Shown: positions 39,275-47,959 of the stretch, in pieces
How the letters are laid out: the number at the start of each line of letters is the position of its first letter
Position numbering within the stretch: position 1 is the first letter of the stretch
Assembly: GCF_013602415.1 (NCBI RefSeq)
Contig: NZ_WPAG02000002.1
Span: forward strand, 620,001 to 684,000
Source: Rhodococcus sp. B50
GTDB taxonomy: Bacteria; Actinomycetota; Actinomycetes; Mycobacteriales; Mycobacteriaceae
DNA: 64,000 nt
Reading direction: 5' to 3'
Made by a program: the position numbers and the translations under genes
Notes under the pieces: generated by a model
The model's input: only the letters and a program-made list of their open reading frames with translations
What the model was told of the DNA's origin: nothing
The model's database searches: none

Positions 39275-41472
39275 GCCGACACTCCCAGGATCGTGGCGGC
39301 GGCGGTCAGGGCCATACGGCCGCGCTCCACGACCGGCGGTGCGGCGGTGCGGCGGGTGCGTTCACCCCGGACCGTCTGCCCGAGCAGGCGCCGCTCACCG
39401 AACGCGAAGGACCCGAAGGTGCGGCGGAGGACGGGCAGGACGTCGAGGAAGTCCTCGCCGGTGAGGTCGCTGACCCATGCGTCGACGAGGTCGAACAGAG
39501 CGCTGTCGTGGACCAGCAGGAGCCCGCCACCGCCGAGGAAACCGTCGATCCAGCGCGCCTTCGCGGGTGCGGGTGACCCCACCGACAATGCCCGCGCGAC
39601 CCGCACGGCCGCGTCGCGCTCGCCGAGTCGACCGGTATCGCGCAGCATCCGGGTGGTGCGGCCGACGAGCAGACCGTCGACGTCGTCGCGGTCGCTCACC
39701 GATCCCAGTGTGTCGAGCCATCGCCCGGTCGCGTCCGGGTCCTCGCGCAGCGCGAGCGCGAGATGCACGTCGTCGATCGCGGTGCGCACCGCATCGGCGG
39801 CGTCGTGGTCGAGGCCGGTGACAGCCGCCGGGAGACCGGCGCAGACACGCGCGAGCAGGGCGTCGCAGACGTGATCCAGAGAGGACAGATCGGTGCCGCG
39901 CACGTCGCCGTAGCGGACCGTGCGGACGAGCGTCGGCAGCGCGCTCATCAGATGCAGCACATCGTGGTCGAGGGCGGCCGCCGTATCGATCGCCGTCACC
40001 AGGGACGGGATCGTCGTCCGCAGGTCGGCGAGCAGCGCCCGTTCGAGGAGTTCGGTGAGGTCGGCGAGTGCGATCCCGGATCGGGCGGCGCGGTCGGCCA
40101 CCGTGGCGCCCGATGCGGATTCGACGGTCGTGCCCCACCGCGACGCCTCCACGATCGCCACCGACAACTCGGGTTCCCACCGCAGCGTCCAGGTCTCGCG
40201 GAACGTTCCGGTCGAGCGCACCTCGCTCTCCGCCGGGGTGCCCCAGTCGATGCCGAGCAGCGCCAGCCGGTGCAGCAGTCGCGACCGCGCGACGTCGATC
40301 TCCCTGCGCAGGTCCAGATCGAGGTTCTTGGCTTCGGCAGATCGCTTGAGTCGCAACGATTTCGCCCGCCGCTGCAGATCGGTCTCGAGTGGGACGGTGG
40401 GGGTGTCCTCGGAAACGGAACCGAGTGCCTCGCCGACGACGAGCCGCCGCGTGACGAGATCGAGCAGGACGTCGTCGCCGTCGCACAACACCGACCGGGT
40501 CGACTCGACGACCTCGTCGAGTCCGGCCCCCGCGCGACCGCGAAGCGCCGCGAGCGTGTCGGCAAGGCGAGTCGCCTCGATGACGTGGGCGCTCGAAACG
40601 GGTAGATCCTCCTCGCGCAGGACGCGGGCCACGCGGGTGAACCAGCGCGCGGTCGTGTCGGCGGGCTGCGTGAACAGGTGGTGGTACCAGCCGGGCGAGA
40701 GGATGCCGGCCCCGTAGCCCGACGACAGCGACAGGCGCGAGTGACTCCACGGCACCCACGTGAGGGTCGGCTTCACCTTCGGCATGCCCTTGAGCAGGCG
40801 CGCGTCGGGAGCGGCCGGCCCGAGTCGGCCGGTCAGGGCAGGTGCGTGCATCGCCCCGCACACCACGGCGATCGCGCGGGCCCCGGCCTTGACCGTCGCG
40901 CGCAGCACCTGCCGCATGTGCGCCTCCCGCCGCGCGGTGTGGTCGTCGATCCCGATGTCCTCGCGCAGCGCCCGCATCGCATCGGTGATCTCGTCGAAGG
41001 CCTCCGCGGTGCCGTGCTCGACCACCGCGTCCCACCACTGCTCGAAGTCGGCATATCCACCGGCCCGGGCGAGCATGCCGAGCAGGTCGTCGGTCGTGCG
41101 GTCGCCGATCTCACGCTCGGCCGCGAGCGACATCGCCGCCGGAAGATCGCAGAACCGCACGTCCGCATCGTGCAGATACGCCCAGCGCAGCGCCTGCCAT
41201 TCGGGGGAGAAGGCCGCGAACGGCCAGAACGCCGCACGCGCCGGTTCGTCGCGTGCGTAGGCCAGCAATGCGACCGGCGGCACCATGTCGTCGGCCGCGG
41301 CGAGGGCGAGCACCGGATCGGCGTCGGACGGACCCTCGATGAGCACGGTGTCGGGTTCGAACTCCGCGAGCGCCTGCAGGACCGCGCGCGCCGAACCGGG
41401 CCCGTGGTGCCGAATCCCGAAGACCCGGATCTCGGCGGGGGCATCCGCGCCGTCGAAGAGAGCGTCGGTCAC
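39271..41472 (-). CDS. DUF5682 protein of the MoxR-VWA operon
   Basis: A 733-aa protein that I place in DUF5682 (E. coli YehM-like). Conserved-looking N-terminal motifs are FGIRHHGPGSARAV (about residues 18-31), TVLIEGPSDAD (about 42-52) and VVCGAMHAPALTG (about 203-215). A G-x-x-H near an acidic IEGP strand is reminiscent of TIKI/TraB/EreA-type hydrolases; that is an inference from motifs. The second half is long and helical, with an Asp/Arg-rich end. GTG 41472 overlaps the MoxR stop. Function is unknown; the operon implies it is the partner or substrate adaptor of the AAA+ protein. Confidence 0.85.
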   Translation of the reverse strand: MTDALFDGADAPAEIRVFGIRHHGPGSARAVLQALAEFEPDTVLIEGPSDADPVLALAAADDMVPPVALLAYARDEPARAAFWPFAAFSPEWQALRWAYLHDADVRFCDLPAAMSLAAEREIGDRTTDDLLGMLARAGGYADFEQWWDAVVEHGTAEAFDEITDAMRALREDIGIDDHTARREAHMRQVLRATVKAGARAIAVVCGAMHAPALTGRLGPAAPDARLLKGMPKVKPTLTWVPWSHSRLSLSSGYGAGILSPGWYHHLFTQPADTTARWFTRVARVLREEDLPVSSAHVIEATRLADTLAALRGRAGAGLDEVVESTRSVLCDGDDVLLDLVTRRLVVGEALGSVSEDTPTVPLETDLQRRAKSLRLKRSAEAKNLDLDLRREIDVARSRLLHRLALLGIDWGTPAESEVRSTGTFRETWTLRWEPELSVAIVEASRWGTTVESASGATVADRAARSGIALADLTELLERALLADLRTTIPSLVTAIDTAAALDHDVLHLMSALPTLVRTVRYGDVRGTDLSSLDHVCDALLARVCAGLPAAVTGLDHDAADAVRTAIDDVHLALALREDPDATGRWLDTLGSVSDRDDVDGLLVGRTTRMLRDTGRLGERDAAVRVARALSVGSPAPAKARWIDGFLGGGGLLLVHDSALFDLVDAWVSDLTGEDFLDVLPVLRRTFGSFAFGERRLLGQTVRGERTRRTAAPPVVERGRMALTAAATILGVSA

Positions 41473-42623
41473 CCGGTGATCTCCCGGCACGCCCGGTAGA
41501 AGTCGGTCCAGTCGCCGCGTTCCCGGACGACGGCCTCGAGATATTCGTTCCAGACGACGCGATCGGAGACCGGGTCCTTGACCACCGAGCCCAGGATGCC
41601 GGCCGCGACGTCGGAGGGACGCAGAACGCCGTCGCCGAAGTGCGCGGACAGCGCCAGACCGCCCGTCACCACCGAGATCGCCTCGGCGGTGGACAGCGTG
41701 CCCGACGGGGACTTGAGCTTGGTCCGGCCGTCGGTGGTGACGCCGCTGCGCAGTTCGCGGAACACGGTGACGACGCGACGGATCTCCTCCGCGGCGGCGG
41801 GCACGGGGGGGAGTTCGAGTGCGGCGCCGAGTTGTTCGACGCGGCGGGTGACGATCGCGACCTCGTCCTCCTCGCTCGCCGGCAACGGCAACACCACGGT
41901 GTTGAACCGTCGGCGCAGCGCGGACGACAGATCGTTGACCCCGCGGTCGCGATCGTTGGCGGTGGCGATGACGTTGAATCCCTTCGCCGCCTGCACCTCG
42001 GTACCGAGTTCGGGGACGGGGAGGGTCTTCTCGGAAAGGATGGTGATCAACGCGTCCTGCACGTCGGCGGGAATGCGGGTGAGTTCCTCAATGCGTGCCA
42101 CGGCGCCGTCGCGCATCGCCGTCATGACCGGGGAGGCGACCAGCGCGGCGGGGCTCGGCCCCTCGGCGAGCAGACGCGCGTAGTTCCAGCCGTAGCGCAC
42201 CGACTCCTCGGTCGTGCCGGCCGTTCCCTGCACGAGCCGGGTCGACGAACCGCTGATCGCCGCGGCGAGATGCTCGGACACCCAGGTCTTCGCGGTGCCC
42301 GGAACACCGAGCAACAGCAGTGCCCGGTCGGTCGCCAGGGTGGCGACGGCGACCTCCATCAACCGGCGCGGACCGACGTACTTGGGGGCGATCACCGTGC
42401 CGTCGGCCAGTTCGCCGCCGAGCAGGTAGGTCACCACCGCCCACGGCGACAACTGCCACGAGGGTGGGCGCGGCCGGTCGTCGAGTCGCACGAGCGCCGC
42501 CAGTTCGTGCGCGTACTGCTGCTCGGCGTGCGGACGCAGCAGGTCGGTGCCGGACCCGGCGGTACCGGACCCCTCCGGCTCATCGGTGCCGACAACTGCG
42601 GGGGTCGACTCGGCGTCGGTCAA
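41469..42623 (-). CDS. MoxR-family AAA+ ATPase
   Basis: A 384-aa AAA+ protein of the MoxR/YehL type. Walker A is GVPGTAKTW (about residues 106-114). The Walker B strand reads ARIEELTRIP, with Glu where most MoxR proteins have Asp-Glu. Sensor 1 is NVIATANDRDRGVNDLS and the Arg finger region is ALRRRFNTV (about 205-235). TTG 42623 is chosen because it overlaps the DUF5691 stop (TTGA) and keeps the N-terminal acidic linker; the long upstream frame is a shadow. MoxR proteins usually act with VWA proteins in maturing a complex. Confidence 0.9.
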   Translation of the reverse strand: MTDAESTPAVVGTDEPEGSGTAGSGTDLLRPHAEQQYAHELAALVRLDDRPRPPSWQLSPWAVVTYLLGGELADGTVIAPKYVGPRRLMEVAVATLATDRALLLLGVPGTAKTWVSEHLAAAISGSSTRLVQGTAGTTEESVRYGWNYARLLAEGPSPAALVASPVMTAMRDGAVARIEELTRIPADVQDALITILSEKTLPVPELGTEVQAAKGFNVIATANDRDRGVNDLSSALRRRFNTVVLPLPASEEDEVAIVTRRVEQLGAALELPPVPAAAEEIRRVVTVFRELRSGVTTDGRTKLKSPSGTLSTAEAISVVTGGLALSAHFGDGVLRPSDVAAGILGSVVKDPVSDRVVWNEYLEAVVRERGDWTDFYRACREITG

Positions 42624-44032
42624 CTCAGCTCCTCGTAAATCGTCTTGCGGAGGGTCAGGGTGTCGGCTGCGCTGGCGAACAGGTGCAGGCGACCGAGGTC
42701 GTCGGTGCGGTTCGCGGCGTCGGCCAGCAGGTCGGCCAGATCGAAGGGTGCCCGGTGGGCGAGCAGGATCAGGACGTCGCGGACGACGCGGGTGGTCGTC
42801 GACTTCGTGTACAGCGCGGTGAGCACCTTCTCGGCGATATCGCGCGGCCACGGCGCCGGGAGGGCTGCGAGCAGCGCGTCGTCGAGGATCGTGGACGCCG
42901 GCGCCTCGCGCAGGTGCGTGAGCAGGATGTCGAGGGGGACGACCCGCGCGACGTCCGGGTCGGCGCGTCCGTCGCGTCGCAGCAACGCCGCGGCCCACTC
43001 GCCGTTGCGCTGCCGGACCGCCGCGCGGCCCCACGCCTCGGTCAACGCGGTGCGGACGATGTCGTCGACGTCGAACTCGGGCAGCACCGTGTCTGCGGCG
43101 TGGTCGCCCCAGACCGACAGCGGGGCCGCCGCGACGGCCGCGACCAGCAGTTCTCGTGCTCCGCGGACCGGGCCGTCGGCGAGACCGTCGCGAAGGGCGC
43201 CCTCGTCCGGTTGCTCGGGGACTGCGAGGGTGACGTTCGAACCCTCGACGAGGAGCCACCGCCGCGTCCGCTCGGCCATGCGATGCGCGAAGGCGGAATC
43301 CGGCAGGCGCGGAAGAAGATCGAGCGCCACGGCGCGGACCTTGCGGCTGCGGTCGTCCAATGCGCGTTCGAGCAGTGCTTCGTCGTGCGGGCCGAGCGCC
43401 ACCGCGAGCAGGGCGAGCAGCTCGGCTCGCTGGGCGGCGGTCTGCGCACCCCACGATGCCGCGAGTGTCGCGGTGGCTGCCGCCGGGTCGTGCGTGCGGA
43501 GCGTCTCGAACCATCGGCGGCGCCGGGCGGGCGGCCCGGCGTGCCAGGGTGTGTCGTCGAGCGGGTCGGGAGGCAGCAGGTCGGCCCATTCCGGGTTGCG
43601 CGCGGCCACCCAGCGTCCCCGTGTGCCGGTGAGCGCGACGAGCCGGTCGCGGTGCACCGCATCGGTGGTCGCGACGGTCAGCAGGTCGATCACGATGTCG
43701 TGCGACGCCCGGAATCGGACCGCCACCTCGAACCACTCGTCGAGCAGCGGAGAGCGCACGGTGAGCAGTGCGCGCAGGCGTTCGGCTGCCGCGGCCGGCA
43801 GGACGGGACGGTCGTCATCCGGAGCGGGCGACGGCAGTTCGCGGACGGCGGGAACGTGTGCGGCGGTGAGGAAGGTCGATTCCAGTGCGGCGGCAGCGAG
43901 CAGCGTCGTCGCCGGGTCGCCACCGAGCCCGGCGGCGGCGTCGGCGGTGTGCAGGGAGCCGAACTCCGGCAGAGTGCGTGCTGTACCGAGGAGTGCTGCG
44001 GTGGTGAGGGATTCGGGGAGCGGGCCGGTCAC
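42620..44032 (-). CDS. DUF5691 helical protein of the MoxR-VWA operon
   Basis: A 470-aa protein made mostly of helical repeats rich in Arg, Ala and Leu, with no catalytic motif that I recognise. It fits DUF5691, a family found between SWIM and MoxR genes. Helical repeat-like segments (for example ALDDRSRKVRAVALDLLPRL, about residues 231-250) suggest an ARM/HEAT-like scaffold. GTG 44032 overlaps the SWIM stop (GTGA) and its own stop overlaps the MoxR TTG. Length and surroundings argue for a scaffold or adaptor in the AAA+/VWA machine. Confidence 0.82.
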   Translation of the reverse strand: MTGPLPESLTTAALLGTARTLPEFGSLHTADAAAGLGGDPATTLLAAAALESTFLTAAHVPAVRELPSPAPDDDRPVLPAAAAERLRALLTVRSPLLDEWFEVAVRFRASHDIVIDLLTVATTDAVHRDRLVALTGTRGRWVAARNPEWADLLPPDPLDDTPWHAGPPARRRRWFETLRTHDPAAATATLAASWGAQTAAQRAELLALLAVALGPHDEALLERALDDRSRKVRAVALDLLPRLPDSAFAHRMAERTRRWLLVEGSNVTLAVPEQPDEGALRDGLADGPVRGARELLVAAVAAAPLSVWGDHAADTVLPEFDVDDIVRTALTEAWGRAAVRQRNGEWAAALLRRDGRADPDVARVVPLDILLTHLREAPASTILDDALLAALPAPWPRDIAEKVLTALYTKSTTTRVVRDVLILLAHRAPFDLADLLADAANRTDDLGRLHLFASAADTLTLRKTIYEELS

Positions 44033-45321
44033 CAGGTCATCACCTGTCCTTCGGTGAACAGGGAGACCGGAGCGAGGGTGCTTCCGTCCCAGTCGCCGCA
44101 GACCGTCACCGGATGCCCGCCTGCGACGGCGTGCAATCGCCATCGGCTGTCGTCGTCACCGGCGAGGGGCAGGGCACGTCCGGCGGGGTCGACGACGTAC
44201 CAGCCGTCCTCGCTGTGGGTGGGGGTGACCGCGTCGAGCAACACGGGCCAGGTGCGCAACCACGGATCGGACCCGCGCATGCGGGCGTACTCGTCCAGCG
44301 CGGCGTCGAGTCCGGTGGCGGGCAGTGTCGTGAACGGCTCGGCCTCGCCGTGCTGCCGCCCGAGCATCGCACGCAGTGGGACGGCGCCGGGGTAGAAGTG
44401 CAGATCGGCGTCGACGAGCGAACCCGGGAAGGGGGTAGGTGTGCCGAAACGAGCTGTGCCGTGCGCGAAATCGAGCACGATGGCCCACCGGTCGCTCGAG
44501 CGCCCACGCAACCACGTCTTGCGGGTGAACATCCGGTTCTCCTCGGTGACGCGGAGCGCGAGGACCTGCCACCGGTCGCGCACGGCCGGTTCGGCTCGCA
44601 CCTCCTCGCTGCGGGTGCCGAAACCGAGATGGGTCTGCAGCGAACGCAGGAGCGGCCGGGGCAGTTCGTCGCGCTGCCGGTACGCGACGGCCATCAGGTG
44701 CAGGCGCGCGTACTCGGTGAGCAGCCTGGCGGGCCAATCCGTGTCGTCGTTCACCACGTCCGCCAGTGCGCGCAGTGCCGACGCCGCACCGGGAGCTTGG
44801 GCGTCGACCATGCGGGCGGCCATCGACTCGTAGGTGCCGTGGCCGTGATCCACCGCCCCGAAGCCGTGCCGGATGCGGTCGGTCAGCCAGCGGTCGAGGT
44901 CGTCGAGTCCTGCCGCGACCCGCTCGGCGCGACGCTGGGCGGTCGCCGGATCGGGAGCTTTGACCGGCTCGTCGTCCGCCTGGGTGGGAAGTGTGGTGGA
45001 CGCGGCGCGGGCGGCGAGCCATCCCGTGACGAAGTCGGGTGCCTGCGCGGCGGGCACGGCACCCTCGGACCAGCGCACGAGCAGCGACAGGGCGTGCTTG
45101 CAGGGCAGCTTCCGGCTCGGGCACGTGCACGTGTAGGCGGGAGCGCCCGGATCGATCGCCGTGCGGTACGGCGTGGTGCCGCGCCCGCGGCACAGGCCCC
45201 ACAGAGCCGCGTCGTCGTGACCGGTCTCGAGCCATGCGGAGGCGACGCCGCGCGCAGCCGTCATCGAGGACGGATCGGGTGCGACGGCGTTGATCTGCTG
45301 GACGGTCCAGGGGGCGGTCAC
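44029..45321 (-). CDS. SWIM zinc-finger protein, first gene of the MoxR-VWA operon
   Basis: A 430-aa protein with a SWIM zinc finger near the N-terminus: CTCPSRKLPCKH gives Cys65, Cys67, Cys74 and His76 (C-x-C-x6-C-x-H). SWIM fingers bind nucleic acid or protein. The remainder is a large domain without a recognised fold, with an Asp/Trp-rich end (SRWRLHAVAGGHPVTVCGDW, about 398-417). The group matches E. coli YehQ-like proteins. It starts 42 bp downstream of the bioQ stop on the same strand, so it may be read from the bioQ promoter as well as its own. Confidence 0.86.
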   Translation of the reverse strand: MTAPWTVQQINAVAPDPSSMTAARGVASAWLETGHDDAALWGLCRGRGTTPYRTAIDPGAPAYTCTCPSRKLPCKHALSLLVRWSEGAVPAAQAPDFVTGWLAARAASTTLPTQADDEPVKAPDPATAQRRAERVAAGLDDLDRWLTDRIRHGFGAVDHGHGTYESMAARMVDAQAPGAASALRALADVVNDDTDWPARLLTEYARLHLMAVAYRQRDELPRPLLRSLQTHLGFGTRSEEVRAEPAVRDRWQVLALRVTEENRMFTRKTWLRGRSSDRWAIVLDFAHGTARFGTPTPFPGSLVDADLHFYPGAVPLRAMLGRQHGEAEPFTTLPATGLDAALDEYARMRGSDPWLRTWPVLLDAVTPTHSEDGWYVVDPAGRALPLAGDDDSRWRLHAVAGGHPVTVCGDWDGSTLAPVSLFTEGQVMTW

Positions 45322-45363
45322 GAGCGTCGACGGTAGGAGACGGGTCCGACAGGAACGGCAGGC

Positions 45364-45990
45364 TCAGGATGTCGCACGGGTCTCCAGGCGGGCGCGGATG
45401 CCGTCGACGAACAACCGCAGGCCGAACTCGAAGCGGACGGCGGGGTCGCCGTCGAGCAGGTCGTGGTCGGCCGCGGCCGGCTGCTCGGTCGCGACGTCGG
45501 GGGAGAGAGGAGCACGTGTGAGCGCACCGAGCTCCTCGAGCTGCGCGCGGGACTGCTCGTCGACCGTGTGACCGAGGACGTAGTGCAGCAGTGCGTAGCC
45601 GGTGAGCTCGGCATACGCCCGCGACAGGCCCGCGCGTCCTGCGGTAACCACGAAGGCGTCGCGGGCGCGGGAAGTGGTCAGCCGCGAGGCGTAGCTCGAG
45701 GCGACGAGTTCGGCGCCGTCGCGGTGGGCGAGCAGCGCGGCACGGAATCGGTGCGCCAACTCCGAGAGGGCATCGTCCCAGGCATCGCTCGCGGGGGGTT
45801 CGTCGACACCGTCGAGGATGCGGTCGGCCATCGCGCCGAGCAGGGTCTGCTTGTTCGGGAAGTGCCAGTACAGCGCGCCGGGCTGGACGCCGAGCGACGA
45901 CGCGAGCTTGCGCATCGTCAGGTCGCCGAGTCCGTACTCGTCGAGGATCGCCATGGCGCCGTCGAGGACGTCGCCGCGTCGCAACTGCAC
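45364..45990 (-). CDS. bioQ: TetR-family repressor of biotin genes (BioQ type)
   Basis: A 208-aa TetR regulator. The HTH is at about residues 5-50 (LTMRKLASSLGVQPGALYWHFPNKQTLLGAMADRI, read in parts). The name rests on three observations: it is divergent from bioB as in Mycobacterium smegmatis, the gap holds two copies of TGAAC-N3-GTTCA, and the same dyad lies before bioF. BioQ proteins repress bio genes when biotin-protein ligase activity is sufficient; the signal is not seen in the sequence. GTG 45990 is the start. The MoxR-VWA operon follows on the same strand. Confidence 0.86.
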   Translation of the reverse strand: MQLRRGDVLDGAMAILDEYGLGDLTMRKLASSLGVQPGALYWHFPNKQTLLGAMADRILDGVDEPPASDAWDDALSELAHRFRAALLAHRDGAELVASSYASRLTTSRARDAFVVTAGRAGLSRAYAELTGYALLHYVLGHTVDEQSRAQLEELGALTRAPLSPDVATEQPAAADHDLLDGDPAVRFEFGLRLFVDGIRARLETRATS

Positions 45991-46097
45991 TGCTTCTCTG
46001 CTCCCGCTTCTCCTGCTGCCCGCGTCGGTACCGCGCCGCCGGGGATCCGAACCGAAGGATTCGTGCCTTTGACACTATCGGACGCTTCGCCCTAACC

Positions 46098-46125
46098 TGA
46101 ACGCTGTTCAATTGAACGATGTTCA
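46098..46125. promoter_or_regulatory. Two tandem BioQ-type operators in the bioQ/bioB gap
   Basis: TGAAC-GCT-GTTCA (46098-46110) and TGAAC-GAT-GTTCA (46113-46125) sit 2 bp apart in the divergent promoter region. They should control bioQ and bioB together. Both share the symmetric arms of the bioF site. Confidence 0.88.
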
Positions 46126-46151
46126 AGTTCTAGCCACCCCAGGAGACGGCA

Positions 46152-47165
46152 GTGACCCAGGCGCCCGCCCGCACCGACATCCTCGACATCGCTCGCGACC
46201 AGGTGCTCCGTCGCGGAATCGGATTCGACCGCGACCAGACCCTCGAGATCCTGCAGCTGCCCGACGACCGCATCGACGACCTCCTGGAGGTCGCCCATGA
46301 CGTGCGCATGGCGTGGTGCGGACCGGAGGTGGAGGTCGAGGGGATCATCAGCCTCAAGACCGGTGGCTGCCCCGAGGACTGCCATTTCTGCTCGCAGTCC
46401 GGCCTGTTCGCCTCCCCGGTGCGCGCCGCCCGGCTCGACATCCCGTCGCTCGTCGAGGCTGCGAAGCAGACCGCGAAGACCGGGGCCACCGAATTCTGCA
46501 TCGTCGCGGCCGTGCGCGGACCCGACGAACGCCTCCTCGCGCAGGTCGCGGCCGGTATCGAGGCCATCCGCAACGAGGTCGACATCCAGATCGCGTGCTC
46601 GCTCGGCATGCTCACCCAGGAACAGGTCGACCGGCTCGTCGCGATGGGCGTGCACCGCTACAACCACAACCTCGAGACCGCCCGTTCGCATTTCCCGAAC
46701 GTCGTCACCACCCACACCTGGGAGGAGCGCTTCGAGACGCTGCGCATGGTGCGCGAGGCCGGTATGGAGGTGTGCTGCGGAGGCATCCTCGGGATGGGCG
46801 AAACCGTCGAGCAGCGAGCCGAATTCGCGGCCGATCTCGCGGCGCTCGAACCCGACGAGGTGCCGCTGAACTTCCTCAACCCGCGTCCCGGCACCCCCTT
46901 CGGGGACCTCGAGGTGCTGCCCGCGACCGAGGCGCTCAAGGCCGTGGCGGCCTTCCGGTTGGCATTGCCGCGCACCATTCTCCGGTTCGCGGGTGGCCGC
47001 GAGATCACGCTCGGCGACCTCGGCGCGCAGAAGGGGATCCTCGGCGGGATCAACGCCGTCATCGTCGGCAACTACCTCACCACGCTCGGCCGGCCCGCGG
47101 AGACGGACCTCGACCTGCTCGGCGAGCTGAAGATGCCGATCAAGGCCCTCGGCGAGACGATCTGA
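46152..47165 (+). CDS. bioB: Biotin synthase (radical SAM)
   Basis: Inserts sulfur into dethiobiotin to form biotin. The 337-aa protein has the radical-SAM Cys motif CPEDCHFC (Cys73, Cys77, Cys80) followed by SQS, and [10 protein letters not shown] (about 217-226) with a further Cys. The auxiliary-cluster arginine lies in [12 protein letters not shown] (about 277-288). GTG 46152 has RBS AGGAGAC. Two BioQ-type sites are immediately upstream. Its stop overlaps the ATG of the 66-aa bsaP-like gene (TGATG), which mycobacterial work links to BioB activity. Confidence 0.96.
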   Translation: MTQAPARTDILDIARDQVLRRGIGFDRDQTLEILQLPDDRIDDLLEVAHDVRMAWCGPEVEVEGIISLKTGGCPEDCHFCSQSGLFASPVRAARLDIPSLVEAAKQTAKTGATEFCIVAAVRGPDERLLAQVAAGIEAIRNEVDIQIACSLGMLTQEQVDRLVAMGVHRYNHNLETARSHFPNVVTTHTWEERFETLRMVREAGMEVCCGGILGMGETVEQRAEFAADLAALEPDEVPLNFLNPRPGTPFGDLEVLPATEALKAVAAFRLALPRTILRFAGGREITLGDLGAQKGILGGINAVIVGNYLTTLGRPAETDLDLLGELKMPIKALGETI

Positions 47166-47365
47166 TGTTCGATCCGTTCACCGGCGAAGCGATCGTGGAC
47201 GGTACGGTCCGAACCCATTCCGCCGCAGTGCAGCTCGGTCTCGAACCGCCGCGGTTCTGCGCGCAGTGCGGTCGCCGGATGATCGTCCAGATCGCGCCGG
47301 GCGGGTGGTGGGCGCGGTGCTCGCGCCACGGGACCGTCGACTCGGTGATGAGCGAACAGCGCTGA
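47165..47365 (+). CDS. bsaP: Biotin synthase auxiliary protein, BsaP/Rv1590-like
   Basis: A 66-aa protein encoded directly after bioB, overlapping its stop by 1 bp. Four likely metal ligands are visible: Cys32-x2-Cys35 (FCAQCGRRM) and Cys52-x2-His55 (ARCSRHG). In mycobacteria a small protein at this position (Rv1590, BsaP) is needed for BioB to make biotin and binds an iron-sulfur cluster. The pattern, size and coupling match that protein. The symbol is based on those features rather than on a sequence search. Confidence 0.83.
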   Translation: MFDPFTGEAIVDGTVRTHSAAVQLGLEPPRFCAQCGRRMIVQIAPGGWWARCSRHGTVDSVMSEQR

Positions 47366-47376
47366 ACCCCGGAGAT

Positions 47377-47943
47377 TCACGAATCATGTTCCGAATCAAC
47401 GGGATAGGTCACGACGCCGTCGGGATCCACCGACGGCGTCGCGCCCCACTGTCCCAGCTCGTGCTGTCGCGGCTTCGCGTTGTTGACGAGATGCACGACG
47501 GTCCACCCCCGTGCGGCGAGAGTGTTCGCGATCAACAGCCGGTGGCAGCGCCACGGCATCGGCTCGCCGCACATGATCGCGACGTGCCGGTGCTCGGCCA
47601 GTTCGGTGAGGCGCTTCAGTCCGGCCTCGAAATCGTCGGTGAGCGTGTAGTCGGCGTAGTTCTTGAAACTCGCGTTCTTCCAACCCGCGTTGATCGTCGG
47701 ATCGATGTCCTTCTGTTTCGGCCGCCTGCCGCCGAGTTCGGTGAGGTGCAGGTAGTCGATCCCGGCGCCGGTGAGCCAGGACGGCATCTCGTCGGCGTCG
47801 AACTGCGGGCTGCGGCGCGAACCGGGCATCTTCCGCACGTCGACGACGAGTTCGATGTCGGCAGAGGTCAGTGTGTCGAGCAGGACGGACTGCGGACACG
47901 TCCAGTGGCCGATGGTCCACAGGACACGGGAGTCGGCACTCAT
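47377..47943 (-). CDS. DUF488 protein
   Basis: A 188-aa protein of the DUF488 family. It has VVDVRKMPGSRRSPQFD (about residues 34-50), YLHLTELGGRRP (about 64-75) and CGEPMPWRCHRLLIAN (about 124-139), a Cys-rich C-terminal motif typical of the family. The function of DUF488 is unknown. ATG 47943 is chosen because the upstream frame crosses the next gene. It converges on bsaP with an 11-bp gap. Confidence 0.9.
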   Translation of the reverse strand: MSADSRVLWTIGHWTCPQSVLLDTLTSADIELVVDVRKMPGSRRSPQFDADEMPSWLTGAGIDYLHLTELGGRRPKQKDIDPTINAGWKNASFKNYADYTLTDDFEAGLKRLTELAEHRHVAIMCGEPMPWRCHRLLIANTLAARGWTVVHLVNNAKPRQHELGQWGATPSVDPDGVVTYPVDSEHDS

Positions 47944-47959
47944 GGCTCCCATCGTCCCA

